The position numbers were made by a program, and so were the translations under genes. From Methanocorpusculum sp. (lineage in GTDB: Archaea > Halobacteriota > Methanomicrobia > Methanomicrobiales > Methanocorpusculaceae): DNA of 64,000 nt. Every line of letters starts with the position of its first letter. Position 1 is the stretch's first letter. The DNA lies in assembly GCA_017408885.1 (NCBI GenBank), contig JAFQTT010000003.1, positions 248,001 to 312,000 of the forward strand, written 5' to 3'. Under the pieces are notes generated by a model that was not told the DNA's origin, did not search any database, and was given only the letters and a program-made list of their open reading frames with translations. This document shows positions 27,052-35,238 of this stretch, piece after piece.

Positions 27052-27838
27052 GGTCTTCCAGCTCTTCGAGTGATAAGGGATTTGGTATTCTGAAATCTGT
27101 ATTATTTAGAATCGCATCAGCACACTTACGGTAAACATCAGCCTGTTCTGATGCAGGGTCATGCTCGATTACCGTCATGCGGTTGACTTCTGCCGCCTGC
27201 ACGGATTTGCTTCTCGGGATATAGCAAATCAGCTTCGAACCAATTCTTTCAGCGAACTCTTTGACGAGTTCATATTCATTATCCATATTTTTTGCATTGC
27301 ATATGACACCGCCAAGCTTGCACTTCGCAGAGCTTCTGCCCGAAAGTCTGGCTACTGCCTTGCTGATGTTGTTTGCGGCATAGAGACTCATCAGCTCTCC
27401 GGATGTTACAAGGTAAACCTCCTCTGCATAGCCGTCACGCATTGGAAGAGCAAAACCCCCGCAGACAACATCTCCCAAGACATCGTAGACCACAACATCC
27501 CCAAAGAGAGCCTTCATCTTTTCCAAAAGCTGGAACGTTGCGATAATTCCTCGTCCCGCACATCCGATTCCAGGCTCAGGCCCTCCTGCCTCCACACAGC
27601 GTACACCCCCGAATCCTTCAAAGATGATGTCTTCTTCTTTGATGTCCTTTTTCTCGTACATCTGCTCTAAGACAGTTGGGATCCATCTTCCATGCATGAG
27701 CATTCTGGTACTGTCATGTTTTGGATCGCAGCCTATCTGCATGACGCTTAAGTTCTTCTCAGAAAATGCCGCCGAGAGATTTGCCGATGTGGTGGATTTT
27801 CCAATTCCGCCTTTACCATACAGAGCAATCTGTCTCAT
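27032..27838 (-). CDS. Nitrogenase-like reductase (NifH family)
   Basis: 268 aa ATP-dependent electron donor. Walker [13 protein letters not shown] (residues 7-18); the two [4Fe-4S] ligands Cys93 ([10 protein letters not shown]) and Cys126 (GDVVCGGFA) are intact; switch region [24 protein letters not shown] is typical. First gene of the nfl operon. A TATA-like ATATTTAT and a TCCC-ttaaac-GGGA dyad lie between it and the divergent gene at 27934. Two distinct component 1 genes argue against it being CfbC of F430 synthesis, which pairs with a single CfbD. Confidence 0.93.
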   Translation of the reverse strand: MRQIALYGKGGIGKSTTSANLSAAFSEKNLSVMQIGCDPKHDSTRMLMHGRWIPTVLEQMYEKKDIKEEDIIFEGFGGVRCVEAGGPEPGIGCAGRGIIATFQLLEKMKALFGDVVVYDVLGDVVCGGFALPMRDGYAEEVYLVTSGELMSLYAANNISKAVARLSGRSSAKCKLGGVICNAKNMDNEYELVKEFAERIGSKLICYIPRSKSVQAAEVNRMTVIEHDPASEQADVYRKCADAILNNTDFRIPNPLSLEELEDLARKYL

Positions 27839-27933
27839 TGAATATATGTTGTCCCTTAAACGGGATAAATATTGAGTTAAGACAGATTAGACTGTTCAAA
27901 TAGTATATCCCCTGAGAGGTCCAATCATAAATT

Positions 27934-29352
27934 ATGAGTGAACGCCCGATTATCAACTTCCTGACAAACCACGCGGACAAAAAGACGGTCTCCTTCCACA
28001 TGCCCGGACACAAAGGTTCAGCAATTTACCGCAAATACGGATATACCGAGTTTCTGGAAAAGATGATGGACTGCGACATCACAGAAATCATCGGAGCAGA
28101 CAACCTGTTTCAGACTGAGGGAATCTTAAAAGCCGCTCAGGAAGAGTATGCGAAACTCTATGGAGTAAAACGGGCGTATATGCTTGTAAACGGAACTTCA
28201 GGAGGTGTAATCGCTGCAATTATGGCAAGTGTTTCAAAGGGAGGAAAGCTTGTGATGGCAAGAAACAGTCACAAAGCAATCTACAATGCTTTGCTCTTAG
28301 CAGACATTCAGCCAGTCTATGCATACCCAGAGATGATTGAGGAGTACGGAATATCGGGAGAGATTACGGCTGATGAAATCACCCGCTGTCTGGATGAGAA
28401 TCCTGATGCGTCAGCTGTCATCCTGCCGTCACCTAACTACTACGGAATCTGTTCTGACATCAAAAAGATTGCAGAGATTGTACACTCAAGGGGCAAAATC
28501 CTCATCGTTGACCAGGCACACGGTGCTCACCTGAAGTTTTTCAGCGACTGCGGATTTACTGACATGCCGAAGTCTGCCGAAGAGCAGGGAGCAGACATTG
28601 CAGTCAACTCGATTCACAAAACCCTTGCCTCCTTTACCCAGAGTGCAGCACTCACCTTCAACTCAGATACACTCGACCACTATGTCTTAGAGGATAAACT
28701 CCAGATGATTCAGTCTACAAGCCCGTCATATATTCTGATGGGCTCTTTGGATATTAACGCAGACATCATCAAGAACCACAAAGAAGAGGCCTTTTCCGCC
28801 TGGCATGATGCACTTGTCTACTTCTATGATGAGGCCAAAAAGATTGAAGGCCTTGAAGTTATCCGAAACGAAAAGCTGGACTTTACAAAGATTAACCTTG
28901 ACATGAGTGCTTACGGGCTTTCCGGCTCTGAGCTTGAGCATCTCTTAATGGAGAAGGGAATCTATGCTGAGCTTACAACAGGAAACATTCTGATGTGTAT
29001 GACGGGAATCGGCAACACCAAAGAACATATGGAACGCCTCCTTAAAGCCCTAAAAGAGATTGCAGAAAGCAGACCAAAGGTCGAGGGAAAGAAACAGACA
29101 CCGCCGGCAGTTCTTGAAGCACGCTTTGAACTCTGTGCAGTTCCGTCAAAGAAGGAGAGAGTGCCTCTTGAAAACGGAGCTGGAAGAATATGTGCTTCAT
29201 CAATTATCCCGTACCCTCCTGGAATTCCGTTCATCTGTCCGGGTGAGAGAATTACAGAAGAGGTTATCACCTACATTAAGGCATTAAGGGAAGCTGGAGA
29301 AAAAGTAATCGGCGTAAATGCAGAAGGGGAAATTATTGTAGGGGTTGAATAA
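27934..29352 (+). CDS. PLP-dependent Orn/Lys/Arg decarboxylase family protein
   Basis: 472 aa, fold type I. SFHMPGHKGSAIY near the N-terminus, NGTSGGVIAAIMAS for phosphate binding, DQAHGAHLKF, and the PLP lysine in NSIHKTLASFTQSA. The C-terminal IPYPPGIPFICPGERI is typical of the major domain of basic amino-acid decarboxylases. Likely makes a polyamine or precursor (lysine, arginine or ornithine as substrate). The short length resembles SpeA/Cad proteins of Gram-positives. Specificity cannot be read from the sequence. Confidence 0.92.
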   Translation: MSERPIINFLTNHADKKTVSFHMPGHKGSAIYRKYGYTEFLEKMMDCDITEIIGADNLFQTEGILKAAQEEYAKLYGVKRAYMLVNGTSGGVIAAIMASVSKGGKLVMARNSHKAIYNALLLADIQPVYAYPEMIEEYGISGEITADEITRCLDENPDASAVILPSPNYYGICSDIKKIAEIVHSRGKILIVDQAHGAHLKFFSDCGFTDMPKSAEEQGADIAVNSIHKTLASFTQSAALTFNSDTLDHYVLEDKLQMIQSTSPSYILMGSLDINADIIKNHKEEAFSAWHDALVYFYDEAKKIEGLEVIRNEKLDFTKINLDMSAYGLSGSELEHLLMEKGIYAELTTGNILMCMTGIGNTKEHMERLLKALKEIAESRPKVEGKKQTPPAVLEARFELCAVPSKKERVPLENGAGRICASSIIPYPPGIPFICPGERITEEVITYIKALREAGEKVIGVNAEGEIIVGVE

Positions 29353-29357
29353 CCCCT

Positions 29358-29519
29358 TTATTTTGCAAGAATGTGATTTGCAACCCTTATAACAAGGCAT
29401 TCGCCAGTTGAGAGTTCATAAATAGTATCTGCTTTTTTATCGTATTTTGCATCAGCCCGCCAGAATTTGCAGGCCTTTCCCATACAGCGTTCTTTGGTTA
29501 TCGGACAAATATTCCCCAT
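29358..29519 (-). CDS. Small Cys-containing protein, 53 aa
   Basis: Starts MGNICPITKERCMGKACKFW, with Cys5, 12, 16 and a fourth at about 44 (GECLVI), a spacing suited to a zinc or iron-sulfur site. ATG at 29519, TAA at 29358-29360. Fills the gap between the decarboxylase and the GNAT gene on the opposite strand. No family recognised, but the composition is protein-like. Confidence 0.6.
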   Translation of the reverse strand: MGNICPITKERCMGKACKFWRADAKYDKKADTIYELSTGECLVIRVANHILAK

Positions 29520-29574
29520 ATCTACAAATGGGGACTGTCAGATAATAAATATTGGGAATTGCCTATATTATTCT

Positions 29575-30060
29575 ATGAGTATTACTGTGCGTCCGTATGA
29601 AGAGAGGGATTTACAGGCAATAACAATTATCTGGAATGATATTGTAAACGAAGGAACATCATTTCCGCAGGACATCCCGCTTGATGCAATGTCTGCCTCA
29701 GAGTTTTTCAGAATGCAGAGCAGGACTGCTGTTGCAGAAGAGGATGGAAAAATTCTCGGGCTCTATATTCTTCACCCGAATAATGTCGGACGCTGCGGGC
29801 ATATCGCAAATGCAAGCTACGGTGTTTCTTCTGCCGCACGCGGAAAAGGAGTTGGAGAATGCTTAGTCCGTGATTCTCTTGAGGCAGGAAAGGAACTTGG
29901 ATTCCACATCTTACAGTTCAACGCTGTTGTAAAAACCAACGAACGGGCAATTCATCTCTACACAAAACTTGGGTTTACTCCGCTTGGTGTAATCCCGAAA
30001 GGATTCTACATGAAAGACGGTCACTTCGAAGACATTATACCATTCTATAAGGAGTTATAA
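29575..30060 (+). CDS. GNAT family N-acetyltransferase
   Basis: 161 aa from MSITVRPYEERDLQAI. Acetyl-CoA-binding motif VSSAARGKGVGECLV, followed by LGFHILQFNAVVKTNERAIHLYTKLGF typical of phosphinothricin/amino-acid-type acetyltransferases. The frame opens at 29467, but the added residues do not fit the family. The acceptor substrate is unknown. Confidence 0.9.
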   Translation: MSITVRPYEERDLQAITIIWNDIVNEGTSFPQDIPLDAMSASEFFRMQSRTAVAEEDGKILGLYILHPNNVGRCGHIANASYGVSSAARGKGVGECLVRDSLEAGKELGFHILQFNAVVKTNERAIHLYTKLGFTPLGVIPKGFYMKDGHFEDIIPFYKEL

Positions 30061-30062
30061 TT

Positions 30063-30233
30063 ATGAAGAAAATTCTGTTTGGAATAGCTCTGATTCTTTT
30101 CGGATTCAATATGACCTATGTTGGAACTATCTCAGGTGGGGGATTATTCGAGGTATTGGGACTTGGATGTTCATTTGTTGGAATCCTGTTATCGATTGTC
30201 GGATACTTCAGCAAGTCTGAAAAATCTGCATAA
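30063..30233 (+). CDS. Small membrane protein, 56 aa
   Basis: Begins two bases after the GNAT stop: MKKILFGIALILFGFNMTYVG, then a Gly-rich turn and a second helix around LGLGCSFVGILLSIVGYF, ending in a charged tail. Two predicted membrane helices. Probably cotranscribed with the acetyltransferase. Function unknown. Confidence 0.6.
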   Translation: MKKILFGIALILFGFNMTYVGTISGGGLFEVLGLGCSFVGILLSIVGYFSKSEKSA

Positions 30234-30276
30234 ATCCGAATAACTTCTTTTTTTCAAAACAGTAAAAAAAATTGAA

Positions 30277-30338
30277 GCCCATATCTCTCAGAGCGAATCT
30301 AAAGCGACCGCTCGTGAGGTGCCGCGGTTGATATGGGC
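30277..30338 (-). terminator. Structured element downstream of rps6e
   Basis: GCCCATATC (30277-30285) pairs with GATATGGGC (30330-30338), nine bases exactly. Inside, CTCAGAGCG can pair with CGCTCGTGAG (one bulge). On the minus strand a T-rich run follows, so it can terminate the rps6e transcript. Its 44-base GC-rich interior is larger than a terminator needs, so a small RNA is an alternative. Confidence 0.5.
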
Positions 30339-30360
30339 GAATTAAATATGTGGGAGATAT

Positions 30361-30759
30361 TTATTCTGCTGCTGGCTCTTCGCCGCCGAAGATTTCTGCA
30401 AGGGTCTTCTCGCCGTATGCAGTAATCTTTGCGTTGACCTGAACGAAGTCCGGTGCGATTTCAGAGCCGCGCTGGGTCTTTCTTCTTCTCTGACCGTTGT
30501 GGTGGGAGTGGAATCCGAATCCGTCGGAGAGAAGGAGTCTTCTCTTTCCGTTGCCCGGAAGGTCTGCACGTGCCGGAGTTCCGGTCTTGTCAGATCCGCC
30601 GGTGATGGTAATCTTGTATCCTGCAAGTCCGAACGGAGTTCCGTCGATTTCAGTTCCGATGGTCTTTCCGATGATTGCACCAGCTGCTGCGCCGGTTGCA
30701 TCAATGTTGTATGCCTTTCCGGTCTGTGGGTCAGAAAGGACGACTTTTAAATCTGCCAT
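30361..30759 (-). CDS. rps6e: 30S ribosomal protein S6e
   Basis: 132 aa. KVVLSDPQTGKAYNID, FGLAGYKITITGGSDKTGTPARADLPG and a basic HHNGQRRRKTQRG segment identify S6e. The acidic C-terminal tail is short, as usual in Archaea. Downstream of infB, a conserved archaeal neighbourhood. Confidence 0.96.
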   Translation of the reverse strand: MADLKVVLSDPQTGKAYNIDATGAAAGAIIGKTIGTEIDGTPFGLAGYKITITGGSDKTGTPARADLPGNGKRRLLLSDGFGFHSHHNGQRRRKTQRGSEIAPDFVQVNAKITAYGEKTLAEIFGGEEPAAE

Positions 30760-30830
30760 TATTATTACATCTCCTCGATATCTATTTGCGATTCCGAAGT
30801 ACCTATATTATTGGTTCCAACTTATTTATA

Positions 30831-32600
30831 CTACTTTCCCCAGAAGGGCTGTGTTCTGCGGTGTAAAGCAACGTATTCTTCGAGTGCTTCAACAGTTCCC
30901 GCATTGAGAGACTTGAGCATTTCAGTCTCTAAAACTTTGACGTGACGCTCAGGCACTGCGACGTATAAAACATCTCCAACGTCAATCTGGCGTCCGATTG
31001 TAACTCCGTCAATGGAAACAGCGACTTCTGCTCCTTCCTTTGCTTCAGACACGTTTTCCTTGTTGAGCTTAATCTGTTTGACCTCGCCGACAATTTTACC
31101 CTCGCGCGTCATTACATCGACTCTTGGACGAAGAGTTCCGCCAAGCACGCGCACGCCGACAACAGCAGGTCCGCTCTGACGGAAAACACAGTCCGGAAGG
31201 AGCGTAATCTTTGCCGGAAGGATGACTGTTTCGAAACGCTTTGCCTCTTTGGCGCGCTCAAGCTCATCGCGCCACTCAATGTAGTCATCGATTAATTTGT
31301 AGATGACACGGTCAGAGAAAATTTTGACATCGCTTTCGCCGTCGTTTACCATTGCTTCTGCATCAGGAAGCATTGGTACGTTGAAGAGGAGAGCTGTCTT
31401 GTAATTGTCCTCCTTCATGACGCCTATTTCAATTAAGTCACGGCGGGAGAGAGGACCTACATCTGCTCTCATAATTGGGATGCCCTTCTCCTCTAACTCT
31501 TTGGAGAGTGCTTCAAGAGCGCCGATGGTATCAGCACGAACAGAAATTCCAACCTCGGAGAACTTGACGTTAATCTCCTGCATCTCATCCTCAATCTTTG
31601 CGAGGACTTCATCCTTGTTTCCGCGAATAACACGAATCGGAGAGCCTGCAACAACGCCTGCGAGATTTGGCGCAGTAATCTTCACACCGGCTGCCGCAAC
31701 GACTGACTTTACTCTCTGGAACTTATCCTCGATTAAAATCTCCTTCATTGGTCTTGGCTGAAGCAGAGCTCTGACTTTTGTCGACATCGCTCCGTCAGCG
31801 GTGGCTATTCCAATCTCATCTCCGATGTTGATGATACCGTCATAAAGAATGACATCAAGAGTTGTTCCAAGACCTTTCTCTTCCTTAACTTCGAGAACGG
31901 TTCCAACACCAGGACCTTCGACAGTTGTCTTGAGACCTTCGGTTAAGAATCTCTGGGCAAGACCAATCATGACCATTAAGAGATCTCCAATTCCTTCTCC
32001 GGTCATGCTGCTGACAGGAACAATCACGAGGTTTCTCTGGAAGTCGGAGACGCGGTCGAAACGCTCGGAGTTGAATCCCATCTCGGCGAGTTTTCCAACC
32101 AGTTCATAAATCTTGGTCTCGCAGTCCATCTGAACGCGTTCGCTCTGGTTCTTGAAGGTCTTCATGAAGGATGCATTCTCGGTCTGTCTCCATCCCGGAA
32201 TCTTATCGAGTTTGGTTGCGGCGATGACAAACGGAGTCTTACAGTTTCTTAAGATCTGCAGTGCCTCAATGGTCTGCTGCTTGAATCCTTCATTTACATC
32301 AACGACAAGAATTGCAATATCAGCGAGTGCTCCTCCGCGTGCGCGAAGAGTTGTAAATGCATGATGTCCCGGAGTGTCGATGAAAAGCAGTCCCGGCACA
32401 TTGGTCTTGATTTTGCCTAAGTCACCGTTGAGTTTGACGATGGAATCGAGCGGAATGAGCGTAGCACCAATGTGCTGGGTGATAGCTCCTGCTTCACCTG
32501 CGGTTACTTTTGATCCGCGAATCCGGTCAAGCAGTGATGTTTTACCGTGATCTACGTGACCAAGCACACAGACAATCGGTGTTCGTAAATTTTCTGCCAT
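30831..32600 (-). CDS. infB: Translation initiation factor aIF5B
   Basis: 589 aa GTPase for subunit joining and initiator tRNA placement. G1 GHVDHGKTSLLD (14-25), G3 DTPGHHAF, G4 in ATKLDKIPG, then domains II-IV with ILPDCVFRQSGPAVVGVRVLGG. No intein and no long N-terminal extension, typical of archaeal IF5B. Confidence 0.97.
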   Translation of the reverse strand: MAENLRTPIVCVLGHVDHGKTSLLDRIRGSKVTAGEAGAITQHIGATLIPLDSIVKLNGDLGKIKTNVPGLLFIDTPGHHAFTTLRARGGALADIAILVVDVNEGFKQQTIEALQILRNCKTPFVIAATKLDKIPGWRQTENASFMKTFKNQSERVQMDCETKIYELVGKLAEMGFNSERFDRVSDFQRNLVIVPVSSMTGEGIGDLLMVMIGLAQRFLTEGLKTTVEGPGVGTVLEVKEEKGLGTTLDVILYDGIINIGDEIGIATADGAMSTKVRALLQPRPMKEILIEDKFQRVKSVVAAAGVKITAPNLAGVVAGSPIRVIRGNKDEVLAKIEDEMQEINVKFSEVGISVRADTIGALEALSKELEEKGIPIMRADVGPLSRRDLIEIGVMKEDNYKTALLFNVPMLPDAEAMVNDGESDVKIFSDRVIYKLIDDYIEWRDELERAKEAKRFETVILPAKITLLPDCVFRQSGPAVVGVRVLGGTLRPRVDVMTREGKIVGEVKQIKLNKENVSEAKEGAEVAVSIDGVTIGRQIDVGDVLYVAVPERHVKVLETEMLKSLNAGTVEALEEYVALHRRTQPFWGK

Positions 32601-32767
32601 AAAGTATAATCCCCCTCTTTCCGGCAGGAAATCCTGCCGAAGATGAATACTGCTTATATATTTGCGATACTTGGTATTAAAAAGACTGGGGCAGATTAAG
32701 AGATATGTTAATATCTTAGTACATCATATGTTATAGAGTATTTTGGCGATATGCCGAAATGTATCAT

Positions 32768-32840
32768 GCTAAGGTAGGGTAGCTGGACATCCTTTAAGAC
32801 TGTGGATCTTTAGACCCGGGTTCGACCCCCGGCCTTGGCC
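32768..32840 (+). tRNA. tRNA-His (GUG)
   Basis: 73-nt cloverleaf. Acceptor GCTAAGG pairs with CCTTGGC (one T-G pair) plus C73, the discriminator expected for histidine. T arm GTTCGACCC. The anticodon loop CTGTGGA gives GTG. The base before G1 is T, so the G-1 required by HisRS is not encoded and would have to be added after transcription. The 27-43 pair of the anticodon stem is mismatched. Confidence 0.85.
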
Positions 32841-32900
32841 TTTCTTTTTCAGAATTTTCTATCACAAACATCTTAACACATGATTTCCATATAATTTTTC

Positions 32901-33245
32901 ATGGGATTCTTTGATGATTTAAAAGCAACCGCAAAAACTGAGATGGACGGGGTTAAGAAAAGTGTAAAAGCCGCTCAGCTTCAGTCAGAATTAAATGACT
33001 TAAAGCGCGAGGAAACTGAAGCCTACGCCGCAATTGGAAGGCAGGCAGTCTCTGAGGCAGGTGTGCAGAAGTTCGGAGATGCGGGAGCAAAACTCTTAGA
33101 AATTCAGGAGAAAATAACTGCAAAAGAAGCTGAGATTTCCGAAGTCAAAGGACTGGAAGCAGAACTCATCTGTCCAAATTGTAAAACCCCATACACAGAA
33201 GGGGCAAAGTTTTGCGGAAACTGCGGAGCAAAGCTTTCTGAATAA
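32901..33245 (+). CDS. Zinc-ribbon coiled-coil protein
   Basis: 114 aa. Residues about 5-85 form an amphipathic helix/coiled coil (SELNDLKREETEAYAAIGRQA, KITAKEAEISEVKGLEAEL). The end is a zinc ribbon CPNCKTPYTEGAKFCGNCG. Common archaeal/bacterial architecture of unknown function. A T6/A8 run after the stop serves as terminator. Confidence 0.85.
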   Translation: MGFFDDLKATAKTEMDGVKKSVKAAQLQSELNDLKREETEAYAAIGRQAVSEAGVQKFGDAGAKLLEIQEKITAKEAEISEVKGLEAELICPNCKTPYTEGAKFCGNCGAKLSE

Positions 33246-33273
33246 ATCTTTTTTAAAAAAAAGTGTTTGAGGA

Positions 33274-33893
33274 TTACTCAAACAGATTGTTGAAGTACTG
33301 TGCGGCAAAGATTCCGATAAACGGACCAAACAGCAGAATGAGGATTGCACCAATTACCGGAATCACTGAGAAGATACCAATAACAATGGCAAAGACTACC
33401 GCGACAATGAAGTAGACAATCCATGCGAGGATGTACTTGGCAAGTCCAAGCTTTCCAATCATACCGAAGATTTCTCCAAAGGCGAATGCCGCTCCAAATG
33501 ACTGCCTGCGGGCAAAGTTTACCTGTACCGAAATCAGAATGAACTCGATGATAAACGCCAAAACGATTCCAACAACAAGTCCAATCAGAGTAATCACGCT
33601 CAGGGATTCAGATGCACTGAATAACGCACTCAGAATGATAATCAGAACCGGAATTAGAGTATAGACAAATTCTGCGATGAACATCAGCAGTCCCTGGATG
33701 AAGGATTTTCCGGCATTGGAAAAGTCCGGCTCTTCTCCGCGGTATATCTTCATGAAGATACCGGATACTATAAACTGCGCAATCGGAATGTACAGGAGAA
33801 TTGACATCCCAATCCAGCGAAGAATCTTTTTACGGTGTTTTCATAGGCAAACTTCAGTGAGATACCAACATTGTCAACAAGTCCAACAGACAT
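33274..33893 (-). pseudogene. DUF4013 membrane protein, single-base frameshift
   Basis: The 177-aa frame beginning MSILLYIPIAQFIVSG is a DUF4013-type multi-helix membrane protein without its usual N-terminus. That N-terminus is present in another frame: ATG at 33893, MSVGLVDNVGISLKFAYENTV. The frames meet at an A5 run on the coding strand (plus-strand T5, 33827-33831). One more A would give ENTVKKILRWIGMSILL as a continuous product. So this is a recent frameshift, a sequencing error in a homopolymer, or a slippage-controlled gene. The remaining frame is intact with five or six helices. Confidence 0.75.
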
Positions 33894-34012
33894 GGTATAG
33901 ACCTCTGTATACTTAGCATAAACACAGAACACATTTAAATATAACTGCAGAGGAGAAGGAATGGATATACCCAATGCTGATATTTTTATCTCCCGACATC
34001 CTATAATCAATC

Positions 34013-34525
34013 ATGTTAGACGAGAAAGTCATCGCACTCTTAAACCAGCAGGTAAACAAGGAGTTCTACTCCGCATACCTCTACCTCGAAATCTCGAACT
34101 ATTATGACAGCATCAGCCTTGACGGCTTTGCAAACTGGTTCATGATTCAGGCACAGGAAGAAAGAGACCACGCAATGCTCTTCTACCGCTACCTGTTAAA
34201 CAACGGAATCAAGGTTCAGCTTGAAGCAATCGACAAGCCTGACAAAGTCTTCGCAGACAAGAAAGCACCGCTCGCTGCAACCCTTGAGCATGAGATGTAT
34301 GTTACCTCCTTAATCAACGACATCTATGCCGCAGCATACGAAGCCCGCGACTTCCGCTCTATGCAGTTCTTAGACTGGTTCGTTAAAGAACAGGGAGAAG
34401 AAGAGAAGAACGCAAATGACCTCATCGCCAAGATGGAGTTATTCGGAGACGATGCAAAGAGCCTCTACATGTTAAACTCAGAGCTTGCAGCACGCGTCTA
34501 CTCTGCACCATCTCTGGTGCTCTAA
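34013..34525 (+). CDS. ftn: Ferritin
   Basis: 170 aa non-heme ferritin. Ferroxidase ligands are visible: Glu in QVNKEFYSAYLYLEIS, the EERDHAMLFY pair, and Glu in FLDWFVKEQGEEEKNA. Oxidises and stores iron in a 24-mer shell. Stand-alone gene tail-to-tail with nikR, with T8/A8 between them as a shared terminator (34526-34543). Confidence 0.96.
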   Translation: MLDEKVIALLNQQVNKEFYSAYLYLEISNYYDSISLDGFANWFMIQAQEERDHAMLFYRYLLNNGIKVQLEAIDKPDKVFADKKAPLAATLEHEMYVTSLINDIYAAAYEARDFRSMQFLDWFVKEQGEEEKNANDLIAKMELFGDDAKSLYMLNSELAARVYSAPSLVL

Positions 34526-34543
34526 TTTTTTTTGAAAAAAAAG

Positions 34544-34963
34544 TTATGAAATTTTAATGGTTGTCAGTTTCACCGACTCGACACCTTTCAAAGCCATTAA
34601 GCTCTCGGTTAAGCTTCTGAGTTTTTGTCCATCTCCTCTGACCATAATCACTTCCATGCAGCGCTCATGAGTTAAGTGTGAGTGAATCGAGGACTGAATT
34701 ATATCGATATTTGCATGCTGAACCTCGGTTACTGCCTCCATAAGTCCTCTCTGATCATGGTCATAAACCATAGTAATCACTCCCTGACGCTCTCCTTCAA
34801 CATCGTTCATCCATTCGTAGTATGTAATATATGAGCGGATTGCATCACGGATTCCTTCAGAGCGCGAGGAATATCCACGCTTATCGATAATGGAATCAAA
34901 CTTATTCAGAAGGTTTTCCGGCAGTGAAATACCAATACGGGAGAGCTCAGAGTCGCCTACCAT
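34544..34963 (-). CDS. nikR: Nickel-responsive regulator NikR
   Basis: 139 aa. N-terminal ribbon-helix-helix DNA-binding domain ([33 protein letters not shown]) and C-terminal ACT-like nickel domain with the ligand set in VYDHDQRG and [15 protein letters not shown]. It represses nickel uptake when nickel is sufficient, relevant to a methanogen with nickel enzymes. No nickel transporter gene is in this window. Confidence 0.95.
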   Translation of the reverse strand: MVGDSELSRIGISLPENLLNKFDSIIDKRGYSSRSEGIRDAIRSYITYYEWMNDVEGERQGVITMVYDHDQRGLMEAVTEVQHANIDIIQSSIHSHLTHERCMEVIMVRGDGQKLRSLTESLMALKGVESVKLTTIKIS

Positions 34964-35238
34964 GACAGAATATTTGCTCTGAAACTATATTAGTATTGTT
35001 ACAGAGTGTGAAAAAGATAGAGAAGAGAACATACAAAAGACTACAAAACATGAGACTCCCTGCTTTCTGCCTGCGGCAGGCATACAAAAAACAGGGCGGC
35101 TATTTTTGCTGAGGGGTATTTGCAATACAGCGCTTATCTGTCTCTATATATTCATATAATCAGGAAGTAATTAACTCTTTCTCTCGAAGAATAAAAATAG
35201 TAATGAGTTCTAACTTCAAATGAAGAGACCTTCTGTCA
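34964..35238. other. Intergenic region with nested hairpin
   Basis: 275 bases between nikR and the NSS gene. A compact palindrome TGCCTGCGGCAGGCA (35068-35082) sits inside a wider CCCTG/CAGGG pair (35058-35062, 35092-35096). T-rich sequence follows on the plus strand. It probably ends the minus-strand NSS transcript or insulates nikR. No coding sequence seen. Confidence 0.4.

Noticed and set aside
24920-27838. True nitrogenase (nifHDK)
   Set aside because: Subunits far too short and no cofactor-assembly genes nearby; only the superfamily is supported.
27032-27838. cfbC of coenzyme F430 biosynthesis
   Set aside because: The operon has two distinct component 1 subunits and no cfbA, B or E beside it; kept as unassigned Nfl.
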